A stretch of DNA of 64,000 nt, taken from positions 20,608,647-20,672,646 of the forward strand of contig NC_012879.2 of assembly GCF_000003195.3 (NCBI RefSeq), given 5' to 3'. Of this stretch, positions 44,336-56,134 are shown piece after piece (the stretch's first letter is position 1; each line of letters starts with the position of its first letter). Under the pieces are notes generated by a model, which was not told where the DNA came from, made no database searches, and saw nothing but the letters and a program-made list of their open reading frames with translations. Source of the stretch: Sorghum bicolor. Taxonomy: Eukaryota; Streptophyta; Magnoliopsida; Poales; Poaceae. Both the position numbers and the translations under genes were made by a program.

Positions 44336-45620
44336 CTAATTCTCAATTGGAAGGTAAAAATGGATCACGCCTATTTCCTCTAATTCTTTATTGGGTTCTA
44401 AAAATAATTTAAGACGTTGACCATTTACCTTGAATAACGTACCTTCGTCATTTTGAAGTGTGATAGCTCCGTGGGATGATGAATTGATTACCTTGTATGG
44501 TCCTTCCCATTTACTCCGGAATTTTCCATGCCCAAAAAGCTTCACCCATGGAATTAAAAAGTAATACCTTATCTCCGAGTGAGAACTCCTTCTTCTTGAT
44601 TCTCTTGTCATGCCATCTTTTGACTCTATCTTTGTAGATCTTCGAATTATGATATGTTTTCTCTCGCCATTCTTCCAATTCTGATAACTGTATTCTTCTA
44701 TGATCTCCAGCAACATCTAGGTCCATATTCCATCTCCTTATGGCTAAGTGTGCTTTGAACTCTAGTTCAACAGGTATGTGGCAAGTCTTCCTGTACACCA
44801 ATTGGTATGGAGACATCCCAATTGGGGTCTTGTATGCAGTCTGGTATGCCCAGAGTGCATCGGGTAACATGTCCTTCCATGCCGTTCCCATCTCATTTAC
44901 TGTCTTCTGAAGAATGTTCTTGATTTGCTTGTTGGAAGTCTTTGCTTGGCCACTTGTCTGAGGATGATAGGGGGTAGCGACGTTGTGACAGATTCCATGT
45001 CTTGATAGATAGTGCTCGAACCGTTTGTGGATGAAATGTGATCCTCCATCACTTATCACTACTCTGGGGACTCCAAATCTTGGAAATATGATTTCTTCAA
45101 ACATCCTCTTTGAACTTACATTTTCGGCGTGCTTGCATGGTAGGGCCTCTACCCACTTGGAGACGTAGTCAACCGCCACCAAGATGAACTCACACTTCTT
45201 TGATGGGGGAAATGGACCCATGTAGTCTATTCCCCAGACATCAAAGAGCTCTATCTGAAGATTGTTGGTGAGTGGCATGGCATCTCTTGTATTTATGTTT
45301 CCGTGTCTTTGACATAACCCACATCTTCTGTTATATTCCTTCGTGTCTTCATACATTGTAGGCTAGTAGAATCCACATTGCCAGATCTTTGAATGTGTAT
45401 GGAATGCTCCATGATGACCTCCATATGGTGATGAATGGCATCTGTCAATGATCTTCCATCCTTCCTCAGTGGTCACACATCTCCTGAGTAAGCCATCAGA
45501 GCATACTCGGAAGAGGTATGGCTCATCCCATATGTGTGAACGACTTTCTTGAATAAGCTTTTTCTTGTTTGCTCCTGGTGGTTCATACCCTGAAACCATA
45601 AAATTAACAATATCTGCATA
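44336..45620 (-). pseudogene. Element F integrase
   Basis: Frames 45599-45363, 45356-44511 and 44716-44336. Zinc-binding region: H..H..C..C in HHGAFHTHSKIWQCG and [10 protein letters not shown]. Catalytic core: D in [16 protein letters not shown] in [10 protein letters not shown]; the third residue, Glu in copy C (SGQAETSNKQ), is Lys here ([10 protein letters not shown]). The C-terminal GPY-type region (KWEGPYKVINSS) is in a shifted frame; no chromodomain, as expected for the Athila group. The 45360 break is one TAG (ACAATGTAGGCTAG region), and a frameshift lies near 44550. Confidence 0.8.
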
Positions 45621-46210
45621 CTAGGGGTCAGACCTGTTGACTCCGTAGAGCATGTCATCCTGGAGTGAATCATTGATGGGTGTTTCCTGTGGATTCTTAA
45701 AGTGCATTCTAGACAAGTGATCAGCAACAGAATTTTCTACTCCCTTTTTATCTTTTATTTCTAATTCAAATTCTTGGAGTAATAAGATCCATCTAATTAA
45801 GCGAGGTTTAACATCTTTTTTAGTGAGCAGATATTTCAATGCAGCATGATCAGTGTAATCAATTATTTTAGCTGCAACTAAATAAGATCTAAATTTATCA
45901 ATGGCAAAGACAAGAGCCAAAAGCTCGTTTTCAGTGGTTGCATAATTAAGTTGAGCTCCCGTCAAAGTTTTACTAGCGTAAGGAATTGCATGATGCTTCT
46001 TATCTTTAGTTTGTCCCAAAACTGCCCCCATAGCATAATCACTAGCATCACACATAATTTCAAAAGGCAGCGACCAATCAGGGGGTTGAATGATTGGTGC
46101 AGAGATGAGTGCATTCTTTATTAATTCAAAAGTTGTGAGACATGCATCATCAAATTCGAAAGGAGCATCCTTGGCTAGCAAAAAAGAGTGAGTGGTCTAG
46201 CAATGAATGA
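45621..46210 (-). pseudogene. Element F RNase H
   Basis: Frame 46181-45621: [18 protein letters not shown] (first Asp), [20 protein letters not shown] (Glu), [13 protein letters not shown] (third Asp; IVYTDH in C), [13 protein letters not shown] at the end. RNase H removes the RNA strand during reverse transcription. The catalytic residues appear present. Confidence 0.8.
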
Positions 46211-47119
46211 AAAATCTTTTATGAATCTGTGATAAAAACTAGCATGGCGAAGAAAGCTTCGAATTCCTTTTACATTTACAGGTGGAGGTAGTTGTTCAAT
46301 TACTTCAATTTTAGCTTTGTCTACCTCAATACCTCTTTCAGACACTAGGTGTCCCAGCACTATTCCTCCCTAACCATAAAATGACATTTTTCCCAATTGA
46401 GGACTAAGTGCTTTTCTTCACATCTTTGCAAAACCTTGTCTAAGTTTTGAATACAATTATCAAAAGTTTTTCCATATACAGAGAAATCATCCATGAAAAC
46501 TTCCATAATCTCTTGAATCATATCAGAAAATATAGACATCATGCATCTTTGAAAAGAAGCTGGTGCATTACATAGCCCAAAAGACATCTACGATAAGCGT
46601 ACGTTTCGTAAGGGCATGTAAAAGTGGTTTTGCTTTGATCATCGGGATGGATCGGGATCTGGTGGTACCCTGAATATCCATCTAAGAAACAGAAGAACGA
46701 GTGGTTCGCTAACCGCTCTAACATCTCATATGTAAAGGGTAAAGGAAAGTGATCCTTTTTCGTGGCTTTGTTTAGTTTTCTATAGTCTATGCACATCCGC
46801 CACCCTGTGAGGTGCGTTGCGGAATTAGTTCATTCTTTTCATTCATAACAACAGTCATGCCTCCCTTCTTAGGCACAACTTGAACAGGGCTCACCCACTC
46901 ACTATGCGGCACAGGATATATAATCCCTGCATGCAGCAACTTTATAACTTCCTTTTTAATTACTTCCTTCATCGCGTTGTTAAGTCTACGTTGGGGCTCT
47001 CGAGAAGGTGAAATAGAAGGATCTGTCGGAATACGATGGGTACAAATCATAGGACTGATTCCTGTAAGATCTTGGAGTGAGTAGCTAAATACTAAGTGAT
47101 GTTTTTCTAGAACAGTCAT
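46211..47119 (-). pseudogene. Element F reverse transcriptase, frameshifted
   Basis: Frames 47119-46787, 46796-46539, 46587-46360 and 46360-46175. Motifs in order: SEWVSPVQVVPKKGGM, CIDYRKLNKATKKDHF, FFCFLDGYSGYHQI (catalytic Asp), MSFGLCNAPASFQRCM, VFMDDFSVYG (catalytic DD), LVLNWEKCHFMV, then the connection IEVDKAKIEVIEQLPPP. At least three 1-2 base frameshifts. Confidence 0.85.
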
Positions 47120-47970
47120 TAATCGCAGAGTTTGCTCCTGAGTGAGTTTATCACTGATGATTATAGGAAACTCTGGATTATTATTTAGGAAAGCATAGGC
47201 AAGACCGGGTGGTAAAGGTTTAAGCTCTATGGGAGGTCTAGGTGTTTCTGCAAACTCATCTAAGGGTTCAGTTCAGAAGGTTCAGCCTCCTCTTCTATGA
47301 ATAAAGGAGCTTCTTCCTCTAAGTCTGGTTCATTTAAAAGCTCTAGAGATGCAACTTTTACCTCTTCCATAGGATCAGGCAGAAGATATGATTCAGTCTT
47401 ATTATTCAAAGAATGAGAAAATGTTATTGGAAATTTGAAATATTTTCCAAAAGAAATGTGTAGCTTTCTAGTTTGACCTTCATAAAGGAGTCTTCTAAAA
47501 GGTTGTCCTATCAACTGGTCGAAGTCCCATGTATCAAAGATATAAAAGTTCAAATGAACCATGGAGCCTTCTACCATAAAGGGTAGGACATTCACAATTC
47601 CAAGACTGGGGTCTAATTGTCCCGAAGAATCCTTTATGAACTTTGTTGTGGGGGTTAAAACTAATTTTCCAAATAATTTATGTGCAAAAGCTTTAGACAT
47701 GATGTTGATCCCCACAACAGGATTATATAGAGCATCAAATTGATCAGAATCATAAGCACGACATACAGGTATAGGAGGTGTATCCAAACGGATCTCTTCA
47801 GAGGAAAGCTCTGACTCCTCCAACCATTCCCTACTCGTGATTGATATAAGCTCTCTCAATTGATATTCATTTGTTAAACAAATGCTAGAATGGCCGCTTT
47901 GGGGTTTGTCTATAGAATGGTAATTTGAAATATTTCCAAAATCGACAAAAAGATCAGATTCTATATCCAA
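47120..47970 (-). pseudogene. Element F aspartic protease and linker
   Basis: Part of the frame 48300-47260. DALYNPVVGINIMSKAFAHK stands at the protease active-site strand, with Asn-Pro-Val-Val-Gly instead of Asp-Thr/Ser-Gly; VHLNFYIFDTWDFDQLIGQP is the second conserved half. An acidic linker (EEEAPLFIEEEAEP) leads to RT. A frameshift lies near 47262. Confidence 0.7.
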
Positions 47971-48728
47971 CATGAAATCAGGTGGTGGAATTTCTTCCTT
48001 TTGTGCCTCAGAACCTGGGATTGCTGAAGCAGATGGAAAATTTGGCAGAGTGTCCACTTCTGTTTTGTAGGTTTCATCATGGAGGGTATTATCTATCTCA
48101 GCTTCTAGGATTCTATCTAAGATCGCCCTAGCTTCATGAGTTGGGATAGAAAAGAAAGAACCTCTAGACATTGTATGCAGCAATTGTTTATGATTTTTCG
48201 AAAGACCTCGAAAGAAATGTAAAAGAAGAATAGTGTCTTCAAGATTAAGTTTTGGACTAGATTCTAAAAGCTCAGAAAAACGTTTCCAGGATTTACCCAA
48301 AGTTTCATTTTCTTTTTGTTTAAAAGATAGAACTTCGAGTCTAAGATTGGCGATACGGTCGAGGGAATAAAAATCTAGACAAAAGTTGCCTCGTAAAACT
48401 CCCCATTCACCTCGTTGTTGACTTACCTTCTATCTATACCATTGTCTAGCTTCTCCCTTTAAAGAAAACAGAAAAAGCTTCCAACGTAAAGTTTTATCAG
48501 AAATGCCTTCATTGCGAAGACAATCGCATGTTTGCTCAAAATCTCTAATATGAACCAAGGGTTTTCGTCTTCCTTTCCCAAAAAAGATAGGTTCTCAATC
48601 ATGGCAATTAACCTCAAACTTAACCTATACTGGGATGTTTGGATAGGCTGTGATGACTCCCATGGTAAAAGGTCAGTTTCCGAAGGTGTTGCAAATTGAT
48701 AAATTGATTTAGAATCTTGGTTTTCCAT
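47971..48728 (-). pseudogene. Element F Gag
   Basis: Start at ATG 48728 (MENQDSKSIYQFATPS); the frame breaks near 48560 and resumes in 48300-47971. Blocks QTSQYRLSLRLIAMIENLSF, GKEDENPW, LLLHFFRGLSKNHKQLL, EARAILDRILEAE. Same Gag type as A, B and C. Confidence 0.75.
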
Positions 48729-48833
48729 AAGGTAGAGTAAAGAAAATAAAGAATTTAAAAAGATAAGAAAAGATAAAAGTATAGATACAAGCTAGTAGCA
48801 AGACTCAAGGTTATCTCAGCAAACCGTCTTTCC

Positions 48834-48850
48834 CCCCAGCAACGGCGCGA
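48834..48850 (-). other. Primer binding site, tRNA-Asp, two mismatches (element F)
   Basis: Minus strand TCGCGCCGTTGCTGGGG against the expected TGGCGCCGTTGCCGGGG. Confidence 0.75.
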
Positions 48851-48858
48851 GAAATGCT

Positions 48859-50110
48859 TGTTGATATTTGGTAACGCAATCAAGAAATGATCTGCAAGCG
48901 TACGGATATCGGTGAGCACTTCACCTGGGAGGTTATCTAGAGTATCATATTTATATTTTACCACTAGGGGAAAGCGTGCATCTGACTAACCAAATCTATT
49001 ACTACTAACCTTTAGGCTACAACCACTATGATTTGATGTGAGTGATGTATAGAGGAGACTACAACTGCACCCTCGTTCTAACCTTGGTAAGGATGATCTA
49101 CTGTTCTATTAGGGAGGCTTACGGAATCTAGACACCACAGAGGATGTTCAACCCGCACATATAAACCCTACCGATCCTGCTAATGGGATTATGGGCTACA
49201 AAGGTAGCTACGGAAATGTCACGTTCGTCGCTACTACCACGATCCGGCTAGACAGAGGATATCTATGAGTATCCTAGCCCAAATACCACGTTTACGCCAG
49301 CGATGATTACTCTAAACTCTACACGAATATATCAAAGTAAACTCATAAACCAAAGATCAATAAAACAAAGAACTTACTAGAATTTAGAAGTCGAAATACT
49401 GAAGAATCCTAGGAGCAAGCCTCGGGTTAGGAGACTCGATCCCGTAGGTACAACCTCGGAGTAGACACCGACAGGCCGGGCTTCCTCCGATCTACACCCC
49501 CACTCTATCTCTCTCAATCTAGAAGAACTAATTCTAATCTCACATTGGATGCTAAGCCCTAGGAGATTGGAACCCTAGAGGGACCTCTCTCTCTGAATCG
49601 TCTCTGGAAATATGCTAATGAATAATGGGATTGCCCTCCTCCAGGGGCCAGGGGCCTTGCTTATATAGCCCTTTCAAATGAACCTGGGCCGTTGGATCAA
49701 ACCAACCTTAATTGAACGGTTTTCCTTGATCCTCAGAGGCGGTGGAGCATAATTTGCGAGACTCGTGCTGATTGGCCACCATAGGGGGGCGGGCGCCCTC
49801 GGGAGTAGGGCGGGCGCCCTCGGGAGTAGGGCGGGCGCCCTACTGCTGGGCCCGGTCGGCCTCCCACACATTCGTGTGGCTTGTGGACTCTTCTAGACCA
49901 GGGAAAATTGGTGCACATGTTAATATCTCTATGTCAACCCGACGTGTGGGCCTTTCCTCCATATTTTCGGATAACCCCCTGCAGAAATAGATAAACAACA
50001 AAACTCGTGGAATTCTGTCAGATCAAACCCTAATTCTAGGTGTTGCTTGCATATGGATCCTTTTCCTTGTTTATTTGATGATTAAAATTAATACTTAAGG
50101 ATCATCAACA
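48859..50110 (-). repeat. Element F 5' LTR (1,252 bp)
   Basis: TGTTGA..TCAACA. TATA (GGCTATATAAGC on the minus strand, near 49659-49670). Upstream of it, at 49784-49842, is a 21-bp unit with GGGCGGGCGCCCT in three tandem copies. Confidence 0.85.
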
Positions 50111-50888
50111 CTCCTCATTAGCAATTAAATCACTACCAAAGCCAAATCATGTAGATCATAGTGAGAGTTTTGTTATATTCCTAAGATCAAGATCCCACAC
50201 ACCACATTTCGTGCCACTCCTACACTAGGAGCACGCAACATCCCATTGCATCCTACAAATATAGATGCTCCATATGCTCAATAGTATAGAATCTCTCTCT
50301 AAGTGTTAAATATAGATGAGACACAAAAGCAGAGGCTAAAAAAAAGCTAGCCTTGTCTCATAGAAACAAAGAAATAGAGAGAGCAAAGTCAATAAAGGAG
50401 CTATCTAGTTATCATTCTCATATCATACACACTTGCACATCTTGATCTCAGACTATGACACTCCTCTCCTTAGATCCTTGCTTTGACTTTACAATAAATA
50501 CAATGCATGATATGCTACCTTGTTTTTCCCTACCAAGCTCCACATAAGCCTGATAGATGTAGGGTGTAGCAAGAAGGGCTTAGTGTGCCTTGGTAAGATG
50601 GCTTTACAAACTAAGGGGTTTGAGAGAGTGATAAATGAGGAGTCAGAATAAACTATGTGCTCTTTTTTGAACTATCGTGAAAACTCTAAGTACCAAGAAT
50701 AGAAGTTTGGGAGCTGATTTTGTCTTAGTACTATTCCTCTTATCAACTTCTCAAGGAAATCTGCTACACGCTTACCACATAACCCATTTGCATGAGCTAG
50801 GTCCTGAATACAACTATATGCACCATGTTCTTTAACTTATCTCTAACATTTACTCGAGGATGAGTAAAGGCTCAAGTGTGGGTGATCT
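50111..50888 (+). other. Athila-type 3' internal region (element B, 3' side)
   Basis: No ORF. Layout and words match the region before the LTR at 4344 (for example the CTCCA.ATA..AAGCCT..TAGATTAGGGTG-like block near 50545 and CTCGAGGATGAGTAAAGG at 50850). The polypurine tract before the LTR is degenerate (CTCAAGTGTGGGTGATCT). Confidence 0.5.
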
Positions 50889-51588
50889 TGTTGACGGTAC
50901 TTTTACTATGATTTTTGACCACTAAAACCGTCAACAAAAGTTAAGTTTTGGGGATAACACCAAGCCACTAAGTAGTGACATAGGTATAATTCACTTGGTT
51001 CCACATGTACATGTCATTATTTGGATGTAGGTGGAAATAGCCACAAATCAAGCCTGATCAAGCTCAAATGAAGCAAAGATGATCAAGAACCAAAACCACC
51101 ATATATCAACAAAAGATTGAAGATGAGAAGTGGGGACATCATGTGGAGCAAGGTGGTGGGCCAACCCCCCAAAGTGTAGGTCGGCCGACCTACATTTGGT
51201 GGGCTCCCACCTAGTCCACACTCCCACTGACATCACCATCTTCTAGAAGGTTAGTGGGGCCCACATGGAAGCAAATGGTCGGTCGACCGACCTGTCATGT
51301 AGGCCCACCTTGAGTCGGTTCACTCCCACCGACATCCCCATGATGAACATGTGATGGAAATTTCCAACCATTGATCATATGGTGGTTCCAAGGTTGGTTT
51401 GATCCAACGGTGGAGAAGAAGGAGCACACGGATCGCTGACGTGGTGCTGGAGTAGCCCCTACTCCATCTTCCCCTATAAATACCCCCCTTAGAGAGCCTA
51501 GTTAATCATGATGTATCTTAGGAAGAGCTACTCTTAGCTAAGTGTGAGAATAGAGGGAAGAGAGTGAGGAGTTCCCCGAGGAGGAGTT
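50889..51588 (+). repeat. Partial LTR of the element B family
   Basis: Matches 23698-24387 to GAGGAGGAGT, then changes abruptly to unrelated sequence. TATAAATA near 51475. Most likely the truncated 3' LTR of element B. Confidence 0.75.
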
Positions 51589-52574
51589 TTAAGACGCAAC
51601 CGTCACCTCCTTCGCGACCGCGCCCATGCTATCCCTACGTACGGAGGGTGGACTATAGAGGAACCAACGCAGCTGTCACCTACATGGACTACCACACGAC
51701 CCGGCACGTCAGGGGGCACTCGCAGACAAACAAGATATGTAGACACCACGTCTACATATTATCTATTATCGACCCAACGATCGATTAGGTAAACGCTATA
51801 TGAGTAATTACATGAATTCAATAAGATCAAACCAACTATCCTATACATATAATCAAAGTAGACAATGACTAATGTAATTAAGAACATATAAATCTATTAA
51901 GAATAAAGTCTCCCTAATATACAATGAAATACTATAAAGTAGATCTAGAACTATTACCAAACTCTTACGCTCCAGGCTAACGCTAGGGGCTCCAGATCCC
52001 GATGAAGAACTAGATCTCCTCTACTTCTCATCTAACTAACTAGAACTATGAACTAGAAGGCTCTTGATGAACTTGAAGGTGCTTGATGCTTGATGGCTTG
52101 AGGCCTTGATGAATAATGAGGTGTTGTCTCCAGGGGGGTCTACCCATGTATTTATAGTCCGGTGGGAGTTGCGCGCGCTGTCAGATCAAATTGACTTAAC
52201 CAAGGGCTGAGATAACTCCTCAAAGGCGGTGGAGGAAGCTTCCGAAAGGGGAGCACGAAACCCTAGAGGGGGGCGCCTACCGGCGCTAGGGTGGGGCTGG
52301 CCGGCCCCACCTGGTGGCGGCTGGTCCTTCCCTCGCGTCGGGTGTCTTCTAGAGTATTCCTGAACCCTCTCACGCTGTTTCCCGTGGCGGATACGTTTCC
52401 GTGTTTAATTTGCATTAGAGTCCCTATTTTGCAGCTTTCCTAAAATCCACCTTGGAAAATACAGAATATACAAAACTCGTAGAAATTGTTAGTTTAAACC
52501 CGATACTAGTGTGTATTCATGTTCTCCTTCAGGTTTAAAGTTATAATAAAAGTTGACGTTATCGACCGTCGACA
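51589..52574 (-). repeat. LTR fragment of an unidentified element, minus strand
   Basis: The right end reads TGTCGACGGTCGATAACG on the minus strand, an LTR-type start. A TATA-like box (CTATAAATAC, near 52148-52157) is preceded by a GGCGCCTACCGGCGC block (52266-52282). The left side is truncated against the B-type LTR. No internal region is attached. Confidence 0.5.
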
Positions 52575-53584
52575 TCGATTGATCGTGCAAATTGACTAAG
52601 TTAAAGATTGCATATCACTTGAAGCTCGAAGTTGGTGAAATGAAGACTAAATGAAGAAAAAGATGACTTTGCCCTGGTCCGTATAATGCACAGTGTTCAT
52701 TTGTACAAGGAGCAATTTAGTCATTTAGTATATTGGGCGAAGTCGGGGGCCCTATAAATACCCCACTGACATGTATAGTACGGATCAAGTAATAAAGCTT
52801 TGTCTTACGACTCAAGTTTGATTTTGAATATTTGTGTGACTGATTGCAGAGTTCAAGATCTTTCACCCAACATTTTGGCGCCCACCGTTTGTGTGTGCTC
52901 GAAGACTCTCACGACCGCAAGGCTAAGATGGGAAGACCAGGAAAGAAAGTTGTCAATGGAGCAACATTAGATGAACCTTCAAGAGGAGAAGATCAAAGCC
53001 TCAATTACAACTTATCTCAAGAACATAACCTTTTAAAACAAGTGATGCTGAAGAGCAAAGACTCAAAGAACTTGAAGATCTAGTTTTGAGAAAACAAAAA
53101 GAACTTGAAGAATGCCGCACAACAGCAAGAGAGAAGTCTCCCAAACAAAGAATAGAGGAGGCTGAAGCCACTCTTTGTGAATGAAATGAACAATTGCAAA
53201 GTGCAAGTCACGAAGTCATAAACATAGAAGAACCAAACTCAGCAACCAAAGCTTCACAAGAGAAGAACTCTCACAAATCATTCATATCAATTGATTCAAC
53301 TTCACCTCTCTCAGTAAATTTGCAATTGGCACAATGGCCCCTAGGGTATAATTTCAACATGATACCAACTTTCGATGGCCAATCTGATCCAAGGCAATTC
53401 TTGATGAGCTTCGAAGTTGCAGTAATATCATGAGGAGGAGATGAAACCACGCTCGCCAAATCACTTGTCATGGCAGTCAGAGGGCCAGCCCAACAGTGGT
53501 ACTCTTCACTCAAAGCAAAATCCATACATTCATGTGATCAACTCAAAGCAAATTTACTAGTTGATTTCCTAGGCTTTCAGCCAA
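52575..53584 (+). mobile_element. Ty3/gypsy fragment: LTR end, primer site and gag
   Basis: LTR 3' part to AACA at 52872 (TATAAATA 52753-52760); primer site TGGCGCCCACC at 52876, unlike the Athila sites; then leader and a broken gag: frames 52844-53083, and 53194-53433 continuing through a TGA (53431) into 53584. Gag blocks: FNMIPTFDGQSDPRQFLMSF, GPAQQWYSSLKAKSIHSCDQ. Truncated where the CACTA transposase begins. Confidence 0.7.
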
Positions 53585-55011
53585 GGTACATGACCTTTCA
53601 ACATTTTTCAAATAGACACCTTCAAGGTCACCAAAACAATGGGTGCATGCATTATATTCCTTGTTTGTCTATCCTGAAAGATTACTTAGAGCCGGTCAAT
53701 CATTGGTTGTCATGAACAACAATGCTCGCAGGTCAAATGCTTCTTGTTTGTACTCATCCCACACATGCACACCTGGTTTGCTCCATAGAACAGGAGTTCC
53801 TCAACTAATGGCCTTAGGTAGACATCGAAGTCATTGCTAGGTTGCTTCATGCCTTAGATGAGCACCGGCATCATAATGAACTTCTGCTTCGTGCATAACC
53901 ATGGAGGAAGGTTGTAGATACATAGAGTAACGGGTCAAGTTCTATGACTCGAGCTCTGGTCCCCAAAAGGATTAAATCCATCCGTACTCAATTCAAACCT
54001 TAGGTTTCTTGCATCGTCTGCAACGTCCAGGAATTCTCTATCTATTTCTCTCCATTGGGACCCATCTGTAGGGTGTCTCAACATGTTGTCCACCTTAGGG
54101 TCTTCTTTGTGTATCCAACAACTTTGTGTGGTCCTTGTTTTTGAACAGTCATTTTAGGCGTGGTATTATTGGAGCGTACCACATAACCTTGGTAGAGATT
54201 TTCTTCTTTGGACGTTCTTCATCCTCAACATCGCCAGGTTCATCTCGCAGGATCTTGTACCGTGACACATTGCAAACAGGGCATTCATCTAAATTCTTGT
54301 GCTCGGCATGGTACAGGATGCAATCATTAGGACATGTATGTATCTTCTCAATTTGTAATCCTATAGGGCAGACGATCTTTTTTTCTTCGTATGTAGTGGT
54401 GGGCAATTCGTTAGGCTTCAAAAGTATCTTTTTTTTATCTTCAGTAATTTCCCAAATGCCTTGTCAGATATACCATTCTCTGCCTTCCACTATAACAACT
54501 ACAGTGTTGTGCCTAGCTTTTTCTGTCTATCTTTGGTGAATGGGTATAGTAGCTTCTTGTGATCTTCTAGTATTTGGTCAAACATAGCCTTCTCCTTTTT
54601 ACTTTCATAATCTCTCTATGCGTCGCGAATGACATCACCAAGAGCATCGTCATCTTCAGCGATAGTGTTTTCTCCATCCACCTCTTCTTCACCTTCCTCA
54701 ATCGCGAAGTCACAGTATTGAGCAAAAACATCGTCAGAGTCCGCTTGTTTTTCTTCACCTTCTTCTATCATAACCCCGATCTCTCTGTGCTTGGTCCAAC
54801 AAATGTAGTTTGGCATGAAACCCGACTTGAACAAGTGCAAGTGAATACTTCTTGAGCTAAAAAATTCTTTCAAATTCATATACTTGGCACATGGGCAGCA
54901 CATAAAACTATGCCGCTTGTTTTCCTCTGTAAGTCTTAAGAAATCTCGCACGCCCTCAATGAACTCGTTGGAGCGGCTATCGACATTGTACATCCAATGG
55001 CATGTCGTCAT
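53585..55011 (-). pseudogene. TNP2-type CACTA transposase, decayed
   Basis: Start MTTCHWMYNVDSRSNEFIEG (55011). The N-terminal Transpos_assoc-type zinc region has FMCCPCAKYMN and LHLFKSGFMPNYICW. After an acidic spacer and a break come the TNP2 blocks: KIVCPIGLQIEKIHTCPNDC, LDECPVCNVSRYK, VMWYAPIIPRLK (54421-54149), then DGSQWREIDREF, NLRFELSTDGFNPFG, LCIYNLPPWLC, DVYLRPL, and WDEYKQEAFDLRALL with LSNLSG to 53600. At least two nonsense codons and several frameshifts. TNP2 cuts the element ends. Confidence 0.75.
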
Positions 55012-55569
55012 CTACATTATCATGGAATTTGCATTTTTCTATTAAAAGGTGTAATTTTATCTCTAAATAAAATTAATTGGAAGAATTTTTAAAGTCAAAA
55101 TTAATTTATTTTAAAATTACAAAGAATCAACATTGTTTAATATTTTAAAATGAGAACAGGGACAAATTAAAGTAAAAAATCCTAATATGTCTATAATAGA
55201 ACTAAACATGATTTGTGCATACATACTAGTAATGATGTGTGTATACTATTTTTAGGTACTACATTTATCATCTTTCATAAAAATTCAAACATGAAAAGTG
55301 ATTAAGCTAGCAACATGAAATAAAATCACCAGATACAACATGAAATTATGTATGGTCCTGCTAAAACATAAGAGGATGAAGCTAGCATCCTTTTAAACAA
55401 ATCAACGATGTTGTAGAAGCATTGAAGTGGATTGATCGCTGGAGATGAGATCAAGAACAAGCATGAATAATGGAAGAAGAAGCAAGAACAATGGAAACAA
55501 GCAAGAACAAGAGCTCGGGCTCTGGCAGGGATGAAGAAAAGAGAGAGGGAGCTTGAATTTATAGGGGAG
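55012..55569 (-). other. Non-coding 5' region of the CACTA fragment
   Basis: AT-rich, no supported ORF; lies between the transposase start and the subterminal repeats. Confidence 0.4.
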
Positions 55570-55892
55570 GGTTTAATCCCGGTTAGTAACACAAAGCGGG
55601 TCTAAAGCCCATCCGTTAGATCTAGTTGGTGGCATGGACCGAGACAAAAGCTTTAGTCCTGGTCAGTGGCACAAACCGGATCTAAAGGTTGGGCTTTAGT
55701 CCCGGTTGGTGACACCAACTGGGACTAAAGGTCCCTTCCGACAGCGTCTGACAACAGAGCCGTTGGGGAGGGACCTTTAGTCCGGGTTGGTGTTACCAAT
55801 TGGGACTAAAGACCCTTTTTGTCCCAGACGCCAAAAATGCCAAGACTAAAGGTATTTGAGCACATTGACGAAAGGCCTGTTCTCTAGTAGCG

Positions 55893-56134
55893 ATAGGTTG
55901 GCCATGGCCAACGATAGACCATTGTTCGTGGATGGTTGTTGTAGGCAAAACCGCTAAAGGCTGGCTACAACTAACTGGCTAGAGACTCGCTGCAAACTAA
56001 CTGGATTGTGTTAGCTTTGGAGACTGGATCATGTTAGCCTTGGCTGGTTGTTGTTGGCCGAAGGCTCAATAGTACAAAAAAGCTCTATGACGGCGTTGGG
56101 CCTAATTTATATAGATGGTTCAAGTTATCGAGCG
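55893..56134. other. Spacer between two CACTA remnants
   Basis: Short imperfect repeats of GGCTGG/AACTGGCT words; no gene recognised. Confidence 0.3.

Larger units (their letters stand above)
41278..50110 (-). mobile_element. Element F: Athila-type Ty3/gypsy, 8.8 kb
   Basis: Minus strand: 5' LTR 50110-48859, primer site 48850-48834, gag, protease, RT, RNase H, integrase (48728-44336), a downstream ORF with its own promoter-like block (44048-43331), a long 3' region, polypurine tract (42030-42015) and a 3' LTR truncated after about 737 bp (42014-41278). All pol domains are present in order but broken by frameshifts. The truncated LTR joins the element E tail at shared bases (GATCAAAGTAAACT). 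Confidence 0.85.
23698..51588 (+). mobile_element. Element B: Athila-type element expanded by nested insertions
   Basis: 5' LTR 23698-25109, primer site, gag and protease to about 26620; then foreign elements E, D and F; then Athila-type 3' internal sequence 50111-50888 and a partial LTR 50889-51588. The latter aligns with the first 690 bp of the 5' LTR with about 30 differences (around 95% by eye, mostly transitions). Reading both ends as one element is inference: it needs an internal deletion of pol and at least two nested events. They could instead be two separate copies. Confidence 0.55.
53585..55892 (-). mobile_element. CACTA element fragment with TNP2 transposase
   Basis: Minus strand: the terminus near 55892 (GTTCTCTAGTAGCG on plus, degenerate) is followed inward by TTTAGTCCCGGTT/CCGGGACTAAAG subterminal repeats (55570-55860), a non-coding 5' region, and TNP2 coding sequence from 55011 to 53585. 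Cut at 53585 against a gypsy gag. Stops and frameshifts throughout. Confidence 0.75.

Noticed and set aside
51564..51788. 74-residue frame across 51588
   Set aside because: Spans the junction between two LTR fragments; no homology.
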